Shown here: one piece after another, positions 41,098 through 49,121 of the stretch
Position numbering within the stretch: the first letter of the stretch is position 1
Layout: each line of letters starts with the position of its first letter
Assembly: GCA_963842335.1 (NCBI GenBank)
Contig: CAWJGF010000024.1
Coordinates: 124,001 to 188,000, forward strand
Source of the DNA: PALSA-600 sp963842335
GTDB taxonomy: Bacteria; Actinomycetota; Thermoleophilia; Gaiellales; Gaiellaceae
Reading direction: 5' to 3'
Length of the DNA: 64,000 bases
Notes under the pieces: model-generated
Seen by the model: only the letters and a program-made list of their open reading frames with translations
The model's database searches: none
What the model was told of the DNA's origin: nothing
Made by a program: the position numbers and the translations under genes

Positions 41098-42548
41098 GCG
41101 ACAGCCTCGGTGCCCTCGACGACACCCTCCGCGCGCGCCCCGACGACGACGAGCGCAAGGAGGCCCCAGAACGTCGGGTCTTCGAACAACGCGTTGTAGA
41201 AGAGGCAGTGCACGAGAATCGCGACCAAGGCTAGTCCGAACGCGAGCCGGGCCGCCCCGTCGAACCCGCGACCGAGCCGGCGGAACGCCGTCGCCAGCGC
41301 GACGAACACGACCCACGCGAGCAACAGGAGACCCGGGAAGCCGGTCTCGGCCGCGACCGTGATCGGAGTCGTATGCGACGCGGCTGCCTTCGGCTCCTTC
41401 CCGCGGAGGTGGACGAGATCGGCGTAGGCACGCCGGAAGCCTCCGACTCCCACGCCGATCACGGGATGCTGCGTCGCCACCTTCAGCCCCTTCGTGACGA
41501 GCGTCGACCGGCCGCTTGTCACATGCGACAGCGATGCCTTGTGGCGGATTGCGGGCGACCCGATCAGGCCGAGCACGAGCGCAACGACGGCAACCGCGAT
41601 GAGGAAGAGGCTCCGCCACCGCCAGGCGAAGACGGCAGCCAGCGTCACCGCGACGAGCAGCGCGACGAAGCTCGACTGCGAGAACGAGGGCAAGAGCCCG
41701 GCCCACGTGATCGCGATCACCAGGGTGGCCGCGATCCACCAGAGCGGGTCACCGCGACGCAGCAGCACGATCACGAGGCTCGCCAGGATCCCGATCACGA
41801 GGAAACGCCCGTAGATCGAAGGGTCGTAGAAGACCGAGTTGACGCGATAGAACCAGCCGCTCGGCGCGTACGCGTTGTCCACGCGGACCTTCGGGTTCCA
41901 GAAGATGCTCCGCGTCTCGTACTGCACGATCCCGATGACGGCGAAGACGAGTGCCATGACCGCCAGCTGCACGTACAGCACCAGCACCCACCCGCGCGAC
42001 CAGGCGAGTCGGGCAAGCACGACGGTGAGGAGGCCGAACGGGAGGATGAAGAAGAGCAATTCGATCGCGCCCTGCCGGGGGTCCTTGGTCCAGAGGAACG
42101 ACAGCCCGGTCCAACCGATGAAGACGGCGAGGGGCCAGGCGAGCGGACCGAGCTCGCGTGAACGTGCGTCCTCACCGTAGAGCTCCCAGGCGAAAGCGAT
42201 CGCCGCGACTACGACGACGCCGTAGAGCGGCAGCAAGAGGTTCGCCTGCGTCGAACCGACGTGCACCGGGATCCGTGCCGGCACACACGCGAGCACGGCC
42301 ACCGCGAGCATCCACGGGACACGAAGCACGATCCACGCGCCGACTCCGGCTGCGACGAGGCCAAGCACTGCGGCGCCGGCCAGGACGCGGTGGTGGCCGT
42401 GCGGCGCGAGGTAAATCGTCAGCATCCCGCAGCCGATCGCCCATGCTGCGAGCCCGCCCACACGGAGGTCACGCCTCGTTGCGACGAACAGCAGCGCCAG
42501 ACCGAGCGCCCCGAACGCCCCGCTCGCCTGCGCCACGCCGGCGCTCAT
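41094..42548 (-). CDS. O-antigen ligase/polymerase-like membrane protein
   Basis: The protein has 484 residues from ATG 42548 with about 12 transmembrane helices. The periplasmic loop of the Wzy_C family is visible: FWNPKVRVDNAYAPSGWFYR and HPVIGVGVGGFRRAYADL, then a conserved SHTTPITVAAETGFPGLLLL with the functional-type His. It probably polymerises or transfers a lipid-linked glycan outside the cell. It is coupled by ATGA to the upstream FlgD-like gene and by GTGA to the PIG-L gene. This is the second protein of this family in the window (the first is at 8498). Confidence 0.85.
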   Translation of the reverse strand: MSAGVAQASGAFGALGLALLFVATRRDLRVGGLAAWAIGCGMLTIYLAPHGHHRVLAGAAVLGLVAAGVGAWIVLRVPWMLAVAVLACVPARIPVHVGSTQANLLLPLYGVVVVAAIAFAWELYGEDARSRELGPLAWPLAVFIGWTGLSFLWTKDPRQGAIELLFFILPFGLLTVVLARLAWSRGWVLVLYVQLAVMALVFAVIGIVQYETRSIFWNPKVRVDNAYAPSGWFYRVNSVFYDPSIYGRFLVIGILASLVIVLLRRGDPLWWIAATLVIAITWAGLLPSFSQSSFVALLVAVTLAAVFAWRWRSLFLIAVAVVALVLGLIGSPAIRHKASLSHVTSGRSTLVTKGLKVATQHPVIGVGVGGFRRAYADLVHLRGKEPKAAASHTTPITVAAETGFPGLLLLAWVVFVALATAFRRLGRGFDGAARLAFGLALVAILVHCLFYNALFEDPTFWGLLALVVVGARAEGVVEGTEAVA

Positions 42549-43468
42549 GCGACCACGACGGCAGTCTTGGCGGAGTGCTTGCCGGCCGTGATGTACAGCC
42601 GGTAGACGCCGGGCTTCTTGGGCGCCCGGAAGTGGAGCGTGCCGCGTGGCTGCTCGCCGTGAGCACCGTGCAATCGCCACTGCACCGTCGGATAATCCGT
42701 CGAGACGCGAAGTGCGAAGCGCGCGCCGGGCTTCACGACGATGCGATCGCGGGCGAGTGTCAGGTAGCGAACCTGCGCGATCGCAAACGGGAAGCCCTTC
42801 GAGACGTTTCCGGCGCGGTCCTGCGCGGCGACCGTGAGCAGGTACCGGCCCGGACGAGCGGGCTTCCCCTTGAGCTTCCCGTTCCAGAAGAGCGTCCCTG
42901 ATTCTTTCTGGCGGAGTGTGAACTCGACCTGCCGGCCGCGTACGCGGAGGATCCCGTGGGCAGGCTCGTTCAGCGTGTACGGAACCGTAAACGTGTCGTG
43001 GCGACCGTCACCGTCCGGCGACAGGATCGGATAGAGCGGATGGTGGACGGTGATCACCGGCGGTTTCGTGTCGATCCGGATCGGGCTCGGCAGTGTGATC
43101 ACGCGGTGCGAGCGCGCCAGCTTCACGACCGGCTTGTAGACGCCGTCGGGCTCGACGATCCCGTTGTCGGCTACACCGTCCCAGACGAGATCGAGATTCG
43201 AGCCCGCCTTGAACGTGCGGTTCGTGAGCAGGTTGCGCACGTTGGTCCCATGCCCGTCCTCGATCCAGACCGAGATGCGCTCGCGGGTGCGCAGCCGGAA
43301 CCTGATGTGCGCGGCCGGAACGGCGGTTCCGGCCGGCGAGAACAGCTGGTCGACCTTCGTCCGGGTGATCGGCGAGTGCTCGAGCTTCGCGCCTTCGGTG
43401 ATCGCAAAGGCAGCCGCAGTCGCCGCGAGCAGGGCAAGGACGATCGCCGTCGACAGGACCCGGGCCAC
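42545..43468 (-). CDS. Secreted protein with FlgD-like Ig domains
   Basis: The protein has 307 residues. The N-terminal hydrophobic stretch (VLSTAIVLALLAATAAAFAI) is a signal or anchor. At least two Ig-like repeats follow: FRLRTRERISVWIEDGHGTN, LVWDGVADNGIVEPDGVY and VPYTLNEPAHGILRVRGRQV, with the FlgD_ig pattern LFWNGKLKGKPARPGRYLL. Such domains occur on surface and repeat proteins. A TAGAAT sequence at 43478-43483 could be its own -10 despite the 12-nt gap to TauE. It is coupled by ATGA to the O-antigen ligase gene, so it may help the surface assembly of that polymer. Confidence 0.75.
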   Translation of the reverse strand: MARVLSTAIVLALLAATAAAFAITEGAKLEHSPITRTKVDQLFSPAGTAVPAAHIRFRLRTRERISVWIEDGHGTNVRNLLTNRTFKAGSNLDLVWDGVADNGIVEPDGVYKPVVKLARSHRVITLPSPIRIDTKPPVITVHHPLYPILSPDGDGRHDTFTVPYTLNEPAHGILRVRGRQVEFTLRQKESGTLFWNGKLKGKPARPGRYLLTVAAQDRAGNVSKGFPFAIAQVRYLTLARDRIVVKPGARFALRVSTDYPTVQWRLHGAHGEQPRGTLHFRAPKKPGVYRLYITAGKHSAKTAVVVA

Positions 43469-43480
43469 GAGCGATCGATT

Positions 43481-44368
43481 CTACGTCGGAGAGGGAGCCG
43501 CCTCTTCCTCGACCGGCGCAAGCCGACGCACGCGCAGACTGACGAGGCCCCACGCAACGAATGTCGCGAGGCCGACGCCGATGCCGACTTCGACGATCGT
43601 CGTCGCTCCCGGCAGTTGGACGAGCTTGATCCCGGAGAGCACGAGGACGAACGCAAAAGCGATCCGCAACGCGTGCTCGGGCACCTTGATCGACATGTGC
43701 GAGCCGAGCAGCACGCCGGGTATCGACCCGACCAGGAGCCACCCCATCGCATGTAAGTCGACGTTCCCCTGGATGAGGTGCCCGGTGCCCGCGACCCACA
43801 ACAGCATCGCGGCGTGCAACATGTCGGTGCCGACGATCTTGCGGGCGGTCAGCGGATAGACGAGGAGCATCGCAAGACCGAAGAACGTGCCGGAACCGAC
43901 CGACGTCAGCCCGACGATGAAGCCGCACGTCGATCCGATCAGAATCGCGAGTACCTTGTCACGCCGCTGGAGCTGAAACGGCAGGTCGCTCGGGTGGCCG
44001 CGCAGGAACGACTTCATCGCGAACCCGAGGCCGCCCGCGATGAGCGCGCCGCCGATGATCTGGCTCAGCTTCGAGTTCGTCGTGTCGGAGAACGACCCGC
44101 CGATCTTCACGCCGACGAGCGACATCGGCGCCGAGCCGGCGAGCATCCAGAACGCGAGGCGTGCGTGAACGTTGCCGAGCCGCCGATGATGCACGGCACC
44201 GAAGGACTTGAAGACGGCGCCGTGCAGGATGTCGGTGCCGACCGCTGTCTTCGGGTTGAACCCGAAGAGCAGGATCAACATCGGTGTCATCAGGCTGCCG
44301 CCGCCCATCCCGGTCATCCCGACGAGGATCCCGACCGACGCGCCCGCGAGGGCGAACTGCCAGGTCAC
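43481..44368 (-). CDS. TauE/SafE family sulfite/sulfonate exporter-like protein
   Basis: The 295 residues have about eight helices and the family repeats: GMTGMGGGSLMTPMLILLF, DILHGAVFKSFGAVHHRRL, and in the second half VGLTSVGSGTFFGLAMLL and HLIQGNVDLHAMGWLLVG. TauE/SafE proteins are proposed exporters of sulfite, sulfoacetate or similar anions. It is in the sulfur operon, overlapping DUF4395 by 4 nt, after CysH, CysD and CysN. It may release excess sulfite or the end product of the sulfonate pathway suggested here. The direction of transport cannot be shown from sequence. Confidence 0.88.
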   Translation of the reverse strand: MTWQFALAGASVGILVGMTGMGGGSLMTPMLILLFGFNPKTAVGTDILHGAVFKSFGAVHHRRLGNVHARLAFWMLAGSAPMSLVGVKIGGSFSDTTNSKLSQIIGGALIAGGLGFAMKSFLRGHPSDLPFQLQRRDKVLAILIGSTCGFIVGLTSVGSGTFFGLAMLLVYPLTARKIVGTDMLHAAMLLWVAGTGHLIQGNVDLHAMGWLLVGSIPGVLLGSHMSIKVPEHALRIAFAFVLVLSGIKLVQLPGATTIVEVGIGVGLATFVAWGLVSLRVRRLAPVEEEAAPSPT

Positions 44369-44871
44369 CGCGTCGGCTCAGGCGGCAGCGGGCACGAGAC
44401 GAACGGACGGCCGCGTAGCAGGCAGCCGAGCTTGTACGCCTCGCAGCCGGTGCAGAATCCCGTCACGGCGGCGAGCAACGCGAGGGCGGCGACGAGCACG
44501 CCGAGCCCAGCGCCGACGGTCGAGAGACCGACGGCATAGGCGACTGATGCCGCCGCCAGGACGACGAGGCCGACGACGTTCGCCGCGCGGGGCGGGCGCG
44601 AGTCCTCGAGAGGGCCTTCGCCGAAGCGTGGCTGGATGACCTCGAAGTAGAGGACGCAGGGCAGGCAGTACCTCCGGCCGAGGGTGAGACCGACTGCGAG
44701 CTGCAGCGCGAGGAGCGCAAGCAGCCACCACCACCCGGTGGCCACCGCCAGCACGGCGACGACTCCGACAACCGCCTGGTTCGTCCGCGGCGCGCGCGAG
44801 TCGATGACGTCGGTGTCGCGGTAGGGATCGGCCCTCGTTACCACGGCAGCCGTCACACCGGCTTGGGTCAA
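44365..44871 (-). CDS. DUF4395 membrane protein
   Basis: The 168 residues match DUF4395: IDSRAPRTNQAVVGVVAVLA, a central Cys (RRYCLPCVLYFEV) and the C-terminal block AAVTGFCTGCEAYKLGCLL with several cysteines. There are about four transmembrane segments. DUF4395 proteins are often next to thioredoxin-like proteins or sulfurtransferases, and the Cys pairs suggest a redox or sulfur-relay role, but no function is proven. It begins directly after the CysN stop and overlaps TauE by 4 nt, so it is clearly an operon member. Confidence 0.82.
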   Translation of the reverse strand: MTQAGVTAAVVTRADPYRDTDVIDSRAPRTNQAVVGVVAVLAVATGWWWLLALLALQLAVGLTLGRRYCLPCVLYFEVIQPRFGEGPLEDSRPPRAANVVGLVVLAAASVAYAVGLSTVGAGLGVLVAALALLAAVTGFCTGCEAYKLGCLLRGRPFVSCPLPPEPTR

Positions 44872-46149
44872 CTAGCTCGCCTCGACGACCATGCCGGCGC
44901 CGACCGTATCGTTGGACGACTCGTCGATCAGGATGAACGAGCCCGTCCAGCGATGCTCCTTGTACGGATCCACGACAAGCGGCTCGGCAAGCCGGAAGCG
45001 GACGACGCCCAGGTCGTTCAGCTCCATCCGCTCGGGCGCAAGGCGATCTTCGAGAGTCGCGATGTCGACCACCGAGACGATCTCCTCCGCACGGGCGGGA
45101 ACGGTTCGCGTCGTCTGCTTCATGAGCAGCCGCGCATGCGCCGCGAGCGGTTTGTCCGCCATCCACGAAACGCGCGCGACGAGTTCGCGGGCGACGATCG
45201 GCGGGCACGCCGGGTCGGCCAGCAGATCACCACGCGATACGTCGACGTCATCCTCGAGGAGGATCGTCACCGACTCGTCGGGCAGCGCCTCGTCGCGGGG
45301 CTCGCCCGCGACCTCGACCGCGGCAACCCGCGTGCGCAACCCCGAGGGCAGCACGACGACCTCGTCACCCGCACGCCAGACGCCACTTGCCACCTGGCCG
45401 GCATAGCCGCGGTAGTCGTGATGCGAGTCCGTCATGGGCCTGATCACCCACTGCACCGGGAACCGCCGCTCTTCGACGTTGCGATCGGCAGCTATCTCGA
45501 TCGACTCGAGGTGCTCGAGCAGCGTCGCGCCGGCGTACCACGGCATCGCGTCTGTTCTGTCGACGACGTTGTCGCCCCGCAGCGCCGACACCGGAATCGC
45601 CATTGCGTCGCGGACGCCCAGCAACGAGGTGAGCTCGGCGAGTTCGCGTGCAATCTCGTCGAAGCGCTCCTCGGAGAAGTCGACGAGATCCATCTTGTTG
45701 ACCGCGTAGACGACGTGGGGCAGCTCGAGCATCGCCGTGATGTAGGAGTGACGCCGCGTCTGCTCGATCACGCCTTTGCGCGCATCGACCAGCACCACCG
45801 CAACGTCGGCGGTGGAGGCACCGGTGACCATGTTGCGCGTGTACTGCACGTGGCCGGGCGCGTCGGCGAGCTGGAAACGGCGGCGCGGGGTCACGAACCC
45901 CCGATAGGCGACATCGATCGTGATTCCTTGCTCACGCTCGGCGCGGAGGCCGTCGGTGAGGAGCGCCAGGTCGACGTAGTCGTGGCCGCGGCGGCGCGAC
46001 GCGTCCTCGATGTGCTGGAGCTGGTCGACCAGGATCTGCTTCGTGTCGAACAGCAACCGACCGATGAGGGTCGACTTGCCGTCATCGACCGACCCTGCGG
46101 TGACGAGGCGGAGCAGTTCCGTGTCGAGGAACTCCTTCGAAGTCGCCAC
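44872..46149 (-). CDS. cysN: Sulfate adenylyltransferase subunit 1 (GTPase)
   Basis: The protein has 425 residues from GTG 46149. The G-protein motifs are clear: G1 VTAGSVDDGKSTLIGRLLF, the switch RAEREQGITIDVAYRGF, G3 LADAPGHVQYTRN and G4 YAVNKMDLVDF. The C-terminal beta-barrel domains run to about residue 420. With CysD it makes APS from sulfate and ATP, driven by GTP hydrolysis. There is no C-terminal CysC (APS kinase) domain, unlike many NodQ/CysNC proteins. It overlaps the CysD stop by one base. Confidence 0.95.
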   Translation of the reverse strand: MATSKEFLDTELLRLVTAGSVDDGKSTLIGRLLFDTKQILVDQLQHIEDASRRRGHDYVDLALLTDGLRAEREQGITIDVAYRGFVTPRRRFQLADAPGHVQYTRNMVTGASTADVAVVLVDARKGVIEQTRRHSYITAMLELPHVVYAVNKMDLVDFSEERFDEIARELAELTSLLGVRDAMAIPVSALRGDNVVDRTDAMPWYAGATLLEHLESIEIAADRNVEERRFPVQWVIRPMTDSHHDYRGYAGQVASGVWRAGDEVVVLPSGLRTRVAAVEVAGEPRDEALPDESVTILLEDDVDVSRGDLLADPACPPIVARELVARVSWMADKPLAAHARLLMKQTTRTVPARAEEIVSVVDIATLEDRLAPERMELNDLGVVRFRLAEPLVVDPYKEHRWTGSFILIDESSNDTVGAGMVVEAS

Positions 46150-47087
46150 TAGAAGTACCCGACCCGCTTCCGGTCTTCCATGGCCGCCTCCGAGACGCGG
46201 TCGTCGGCACGCGTCTCGCCGCGCTCGGTGATCCGTGTCGCGGCGATCTCGGTGACGACCGCCTCGATCGACGCGGCGTCGCTGACCACTCCGCCCGTGC
46301 ACGTCATGTCGCCCACCGTACGGAAGCGCACGGTGGCGCGGAACGGCTCCTCGTCCGGGAAGCGCTCGATGAAGTCCGAAGCCGCATAGAGCATCCCATC
46401 GCGCCTGAAGACGTCGCGTTCGTGCGCGAAGTAGATCAACGGCAGCTCGAGGTCCTCACGCGCGATGTACTGCCACACGTCGAGCTCGGTCCAGTTCGAG
46501 ATCGGGAACACCCGGATCTGCTCGCCCTTGCGAATCCGGGCGTTGTAGAGGTTCCACAGCTCGGGTCGCTGCGCGCGCGGGTTCCACTGCCCGAAGTCGT
46601 CGCGGAAGCTGAAAATGCGCTCCTTCGCCCGCGCGCGCTCCTCGTCGCGGCGCGCACCGCCCATCGCAGCATCGAACCCGTGCTCCTCGATCGCGTCGAG
46701 CAGCGTCGTCGTCTGCAGCTGGTTCCGCGATGCGCGCGGGCCTGTCTGCTCGCTGACCCTTCCTTTGTCGATCGACTCCTGCACGCTCGCGACCACCAGC
46801 TGCTCGCCGAGCTCCGCAACCCGCCGGTCGCGATAGGAGATCACCTCGGGGAAGTTGTGTCCCGTGTCGACGTGCATGACCGGAAACGGGAACTTGGCAG
46901 GACGGAACGCCTTCTCGGCGAGCCGCAGCATCACGATCGAGTCCTTGCCGCCCGAGAAGAGCAGGACGGGACGCTCACGCTCGGCGGCGACCTCACGCAT
47001 GATGTGGATCGCCTCGGCCTCGAGCTCGTCCAGGTGGCTGAGATTCCGCTGCGCGGAACCTCTGGGAAAGACACGACCCCTGGTCAT
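46149..47087 (-). CDS. cysD: Sulfate adenylyltransferase subunit 2
   Basis: The 312 residues match CysD: ERPVLLFSGGKDSIVMLRLA with the PP-loop SGGKDS, FPVMHVDTGHNFPEVISYRD, AAMGGARRDEERARAKERI and FPISNWTELDVWQYIARE. It forms the ATP sulfurylase with CysN, activating sulfate as APS. It is coupled on both sides, with ATGA from CysH and a one-base overlap to CysN. This order (CysH-CysD-CysN) is typical of assimilatory sulfate reduction operons. Confidence 0.95.
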   Translation of the reverse strand: MTRGRVFPRGSAQRNLSHLDELEAEAIHIMREVAAERERPVLLFSGGKDSIVMLRLAEKAFRPAKFPFPVMHVDTGHNFPEVISYRDRRVAELGEQLVVASVQESIDKGRVSEQTGPRASRNQLQTTTLLDAIEEHGFDAAMGGARRDEERARAKERIFSFRDDFGQWNPRAQRPELWNLYNARIRKGEQIRVFPISNWTELDVWQYIAREDLELPLIYFAHERDVFRRDGMLYAASDFIERFPDEEPFRATVRFRTVGDMTCTGGVVSDAASIEAVVTEIAATRITERGETRADDRVSEAAMEDRKRVGYF

Positions 47088-47785
47088 GTCGCTTTCCCAT
47101 TCTCTAGCCGTTTCGGCTCAGCCGAAACGGCATGCAGGCCGCACTCGGTCCGTTCTGTACCCGCCCAGCGGCCCTCGCGTCCGGCGCCCGGCGCCGTCGA
47201 GTGGACGTCGCCGATCGACTCATAGTCGCGGTCGTGCAGCGCGTTGTAGGGCAGCCCGCGCTCGCGGATGTACGCCCAGCAGTCGTCGTCGCTCCAGTCG
47301 GCGAGCGGGTTCGCCTTCCACAGCTCATGACCTTCGTCCCAGCCGAGCTTGGACGCGTTCGCACGTGTCGGCGACTGATCGCGGCGAACGCCCGTGATCC
47401 AGGCGTCGAGGTCACCGAGTGCGCGCACGAGCGGCTCGACTTTCGCGATCGCGAGATAGAGATCGGGCTTGCTCTCCCAGAGCTCGTCGCCATGAGTCGC
47501 CGCGAGCTCCTCGGCGCTCGGCCCTTCGAACACCTCCACCTTCGTGTCGTACCGCTGCTCGACCTCCCGCCAGAGCTCGTACGTCTCCGGGAAGAGGTGG
47601 TGCGTGTCGATCGCGAAGACGCGGGCTTTCGGCTCGATGCCGAACAGCATGTCGAGCAGCACGGTCTCCTCCTTCTGGAAGGAGCAGGCGAGCGAGACCT
47701 TGCCGGGGAACGCCGAGACGACGAGCGAGAGGATCTCCTCGGCCGTCATCGCCTCGACAGCGGTGGGATCAGGAAGCGTGAACAT
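47084..47785 (-). CDS. cysH: PAPS/APS reductase, PAPS-type (no Fe-S cysteines)
   Basis: The protein has 233 residues from ATG 47785 (a TTG at 47797 would add four). It has the PP-loop-like VSLACSFQKEETVLLDML, DTHHLFPETYELWREVEQ, ITGVRRDQSPTRANA, NPLADWSDDDCWAYI, and the catalytic RTECGLH near the end. The Cys pair of Fe-S APS reductases is absent: PDLYLAIAKVEP replaces PDLCC, and SIGDVHSTAPG replaces the GCxPCT block. It therefore looks like the non-Fe-S PAPS reductase class, which makes sulfite from PAPS. The C-terminal extension (about 15 residues after ECGLH) contains a perfect DNA palindrome. Confidence 0.9.
   Translation of the reverse strand: MFTLPDPTAVEAMTAEEILSLVVSAFPGKVSLACSFQKEETVLLDMLFGIEPKARVFAIDTHHLFPETYELWREVEQRYDTKVEVFEGPSAEELAATHGDELWESKPDLYLAIAKVEPLVRALGDLDAWITGVRRDQSPTRANASKLGWDEGHELWKANPLADWSDDDCWAYIRERGLPYNALHDRDYESIGDVHSTAPGAGREGRWAGTERTECGLHAVSAEPKRLENGKAT
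47107..47131. repeat. Perfect 12-bp inverted repeat in the 3' end of cysH
   Basis: GCCGTTTCGGCT and AGCCGAAACGGC flank one base (C at 47119). In RNA it would form a stable hairpin just upstream of the CysD start (47087). It may be a mobile palindromic element that was absorbed into the cysH frame, or an mRNA processing signal. Confidence 0.6.
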
Positions 47786-48527
47786 GCTCGCCGCCAAGGA
47801 GCACCTCCTTCAGCGTGTCGCCGCGCAGGCCGAGCCGCAACGTCTCGAGCGGGATGACTTCCTCGGGCGGGATGTTGCCGAGATTCACCGACGGGCCGAA
47901 CTGCCTCACGAACCATGCTTGAGCGGCCTTGCTGGGCGCCTCGAAGATGATGTTCGCCGGCCCGACGGTGTTCGCGATCTCGAGAATCAGCTCGGTCCGG
48001 ATTCCACCGCCCGCGTCGAAGATGCCGGCAGTGCCGCCCTCTCGCGCCTCGGTGATCACCTTCCAGGCGCCGGCCGCGAGCTCTTCGTTCAACCACGTCG
48101 TCCACTGCTCGACCGTGTACTCGACCGACGAGTCCTTCGAGCCGACCTCAGAGAGCACCGTGAAGTCGCGGGCGAAGTCGGCGATCAGCTCGAGCTTGCG
48201 CTCGCGCGGGATGTCGATCGTGCCGTCGGAGATCTCGACGTGCGTGAGCCCGAGCTCGCCGAGCCACTGCTTGTACTCCTCGAGCTGATCGCGCACGTAG
48301 ACGACCTCGAAGAACGTGCCGCCGATCACGACCGGCTTGTCGCGGAGCACGTCGAGCTTGCGCTCGAGATTCGCCGTCACATACGCCGTCCCCCAACCGA
48401 GCTTGACGATCGAGATGTGATCCCCTGCGACCTCGAGGACATCCTCCCACGCGCGCGGGCCGAGACCCTTGTCGATCACATGCGTCAGACCGACATGCTT
48501 GCCGAGGTTGAGATCAAAGCTTGGCAA
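47769..48527 (-). CDS. comA: Phosphosulfolactate synthase (ComA-like)
   Basis: The 252 residues match the ComA family: HVGLTHVIDKGLGPRAWED, ISIVKLGWGTAYVTANLE, VVIGGTFFEVVYV, VEISDGTIDIPRERKLELI and FEAPSKAAQAWFVRQFGP. ComA condenses sulfite with phosphoenolpyruvate to (2R)-phospho-3-sulfolactate, the first step of coenzyme M synthesis in methanogens. Bacterial homologues such as YitD exist. The start is TTG at 48527, with GGAG about 8 nt upstream; the fumarase beta gene overlaps by 14 nt and CysH by 17 nt. The CysH product (sulfite) is the substrate, which fits the gene order. Confidence 0.87.
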   Translation of the reverse strand: MPSFDLNLGKHVGLTHVIDKGLGPRAWEDVLEVAGDHISIVKLGWGTAYVTANLERKLDVLRDKPVVIGGTFFEVVYVRDQLEEYKQWLGELGLTHVEISDGTIDIPRERKLELIADFARDFTVLSEVGSKDSSVEYTVEQWTTWLNEELAAGAWKVITEAREGGTAGIFDAGGGIRTELILEIANTVGPANIIFEAPSKAAQAWFVRQFGPSVNLGNIPPEEVIPLETLRLGLRGDTLKEVLLGGEHVHAS

Positions 48528-49116
48528 AGATCTGCTCCAGCTTCGCCTGCGCGCGCGTCTGCACGTCGTGGTAGAGCGAGTTGCCGTGCGCGTCGATGCC
48601 GACGGTGAGCGGGCCGAAGTCTTTCACCCGGAACTTCCAGAGGCACTCGGGCATGAGCTCCTCCCACATCACGTCTTCGATCTCCTCGATCTGTGTCGTC
48701 TCGAGCGCGGCGGCGCCGCCGACGATCGCGAAGTAGACCATCCCGAGCTCGTGCATCGGCGCAATCGCCTCGTCGGGGAAGCCGCCCTTGCCACAGATCG
48801 CGCGGACCCCGTATTGACGCCCGAGCGGCTCGGTGAACCGCACCATTCGCGCACTGGTGGTCGTGCCGATGCAGACCTTCTCGTACGTGCCGCGTCCCTC
48901 GGCGTCCTCGGAGACCTTGCGCACGCCCGGTGCGGTGTGCAGCAGGAACGCACCGCTCAGGTCCATCGGCGGCTCGACTTGCTGATCGAAGATCCGGATC
49001 TGGGTACGATCGCGGATGCCGATGATGTGGCCCTGCACGGTCACCTCGTCGCCGGCGCGCAGCTTCAGGATCTCCTGCGGATCCGTGATCGGGAATGTGA
49101 CGGTGTGGTTGGCCAT
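48514..49116 (-). CDS. Class I fumarase/tartrate dehydratase-type, beta subunit
   Basis: The protein has 200 residues from ATG 49116. It shows the TtdB/fumarase C-terminal fold: VTFPITDPQEILKLRAGDEV, MDLSGAFLLHTAPGVRKV, IGTTTSARMVRFTEPLGR, the active-site KGGFPDEAIAPMHELGMVYF and HGNSLYHDV. With the alpha subunit it would form an Fe-S hydro-lyase acting on fumarate, tartrate, mesaconate or a related 2-hydroxy acid. The alpha gene ends 5 nt upstream and ComA overlaps by 14 nt. It may serve the citric acid cycle or a sulfonate analogue of malate. Confidence 0.88.
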   Translation of the reverse strand: MANHTVTFPITDPQEILKLRAGDEVTVQGHIIGIRDRTQIRIFDQQVEPPMDLSGAFLLHTAPGVRKVSEDAEGRGTYEKVCIGTTTSARMVRFTEPLGRQYGVRAICGKGGFPDEAIAPMHELGMVYFAIVGGAAALETTQIEEIEDVMWEELMPECLWKFRVKDFGPLTVGIDAHGNSLYHDVQTRAQAKLEQIFAKL

Positions 49117-49121
49117 GGCGT

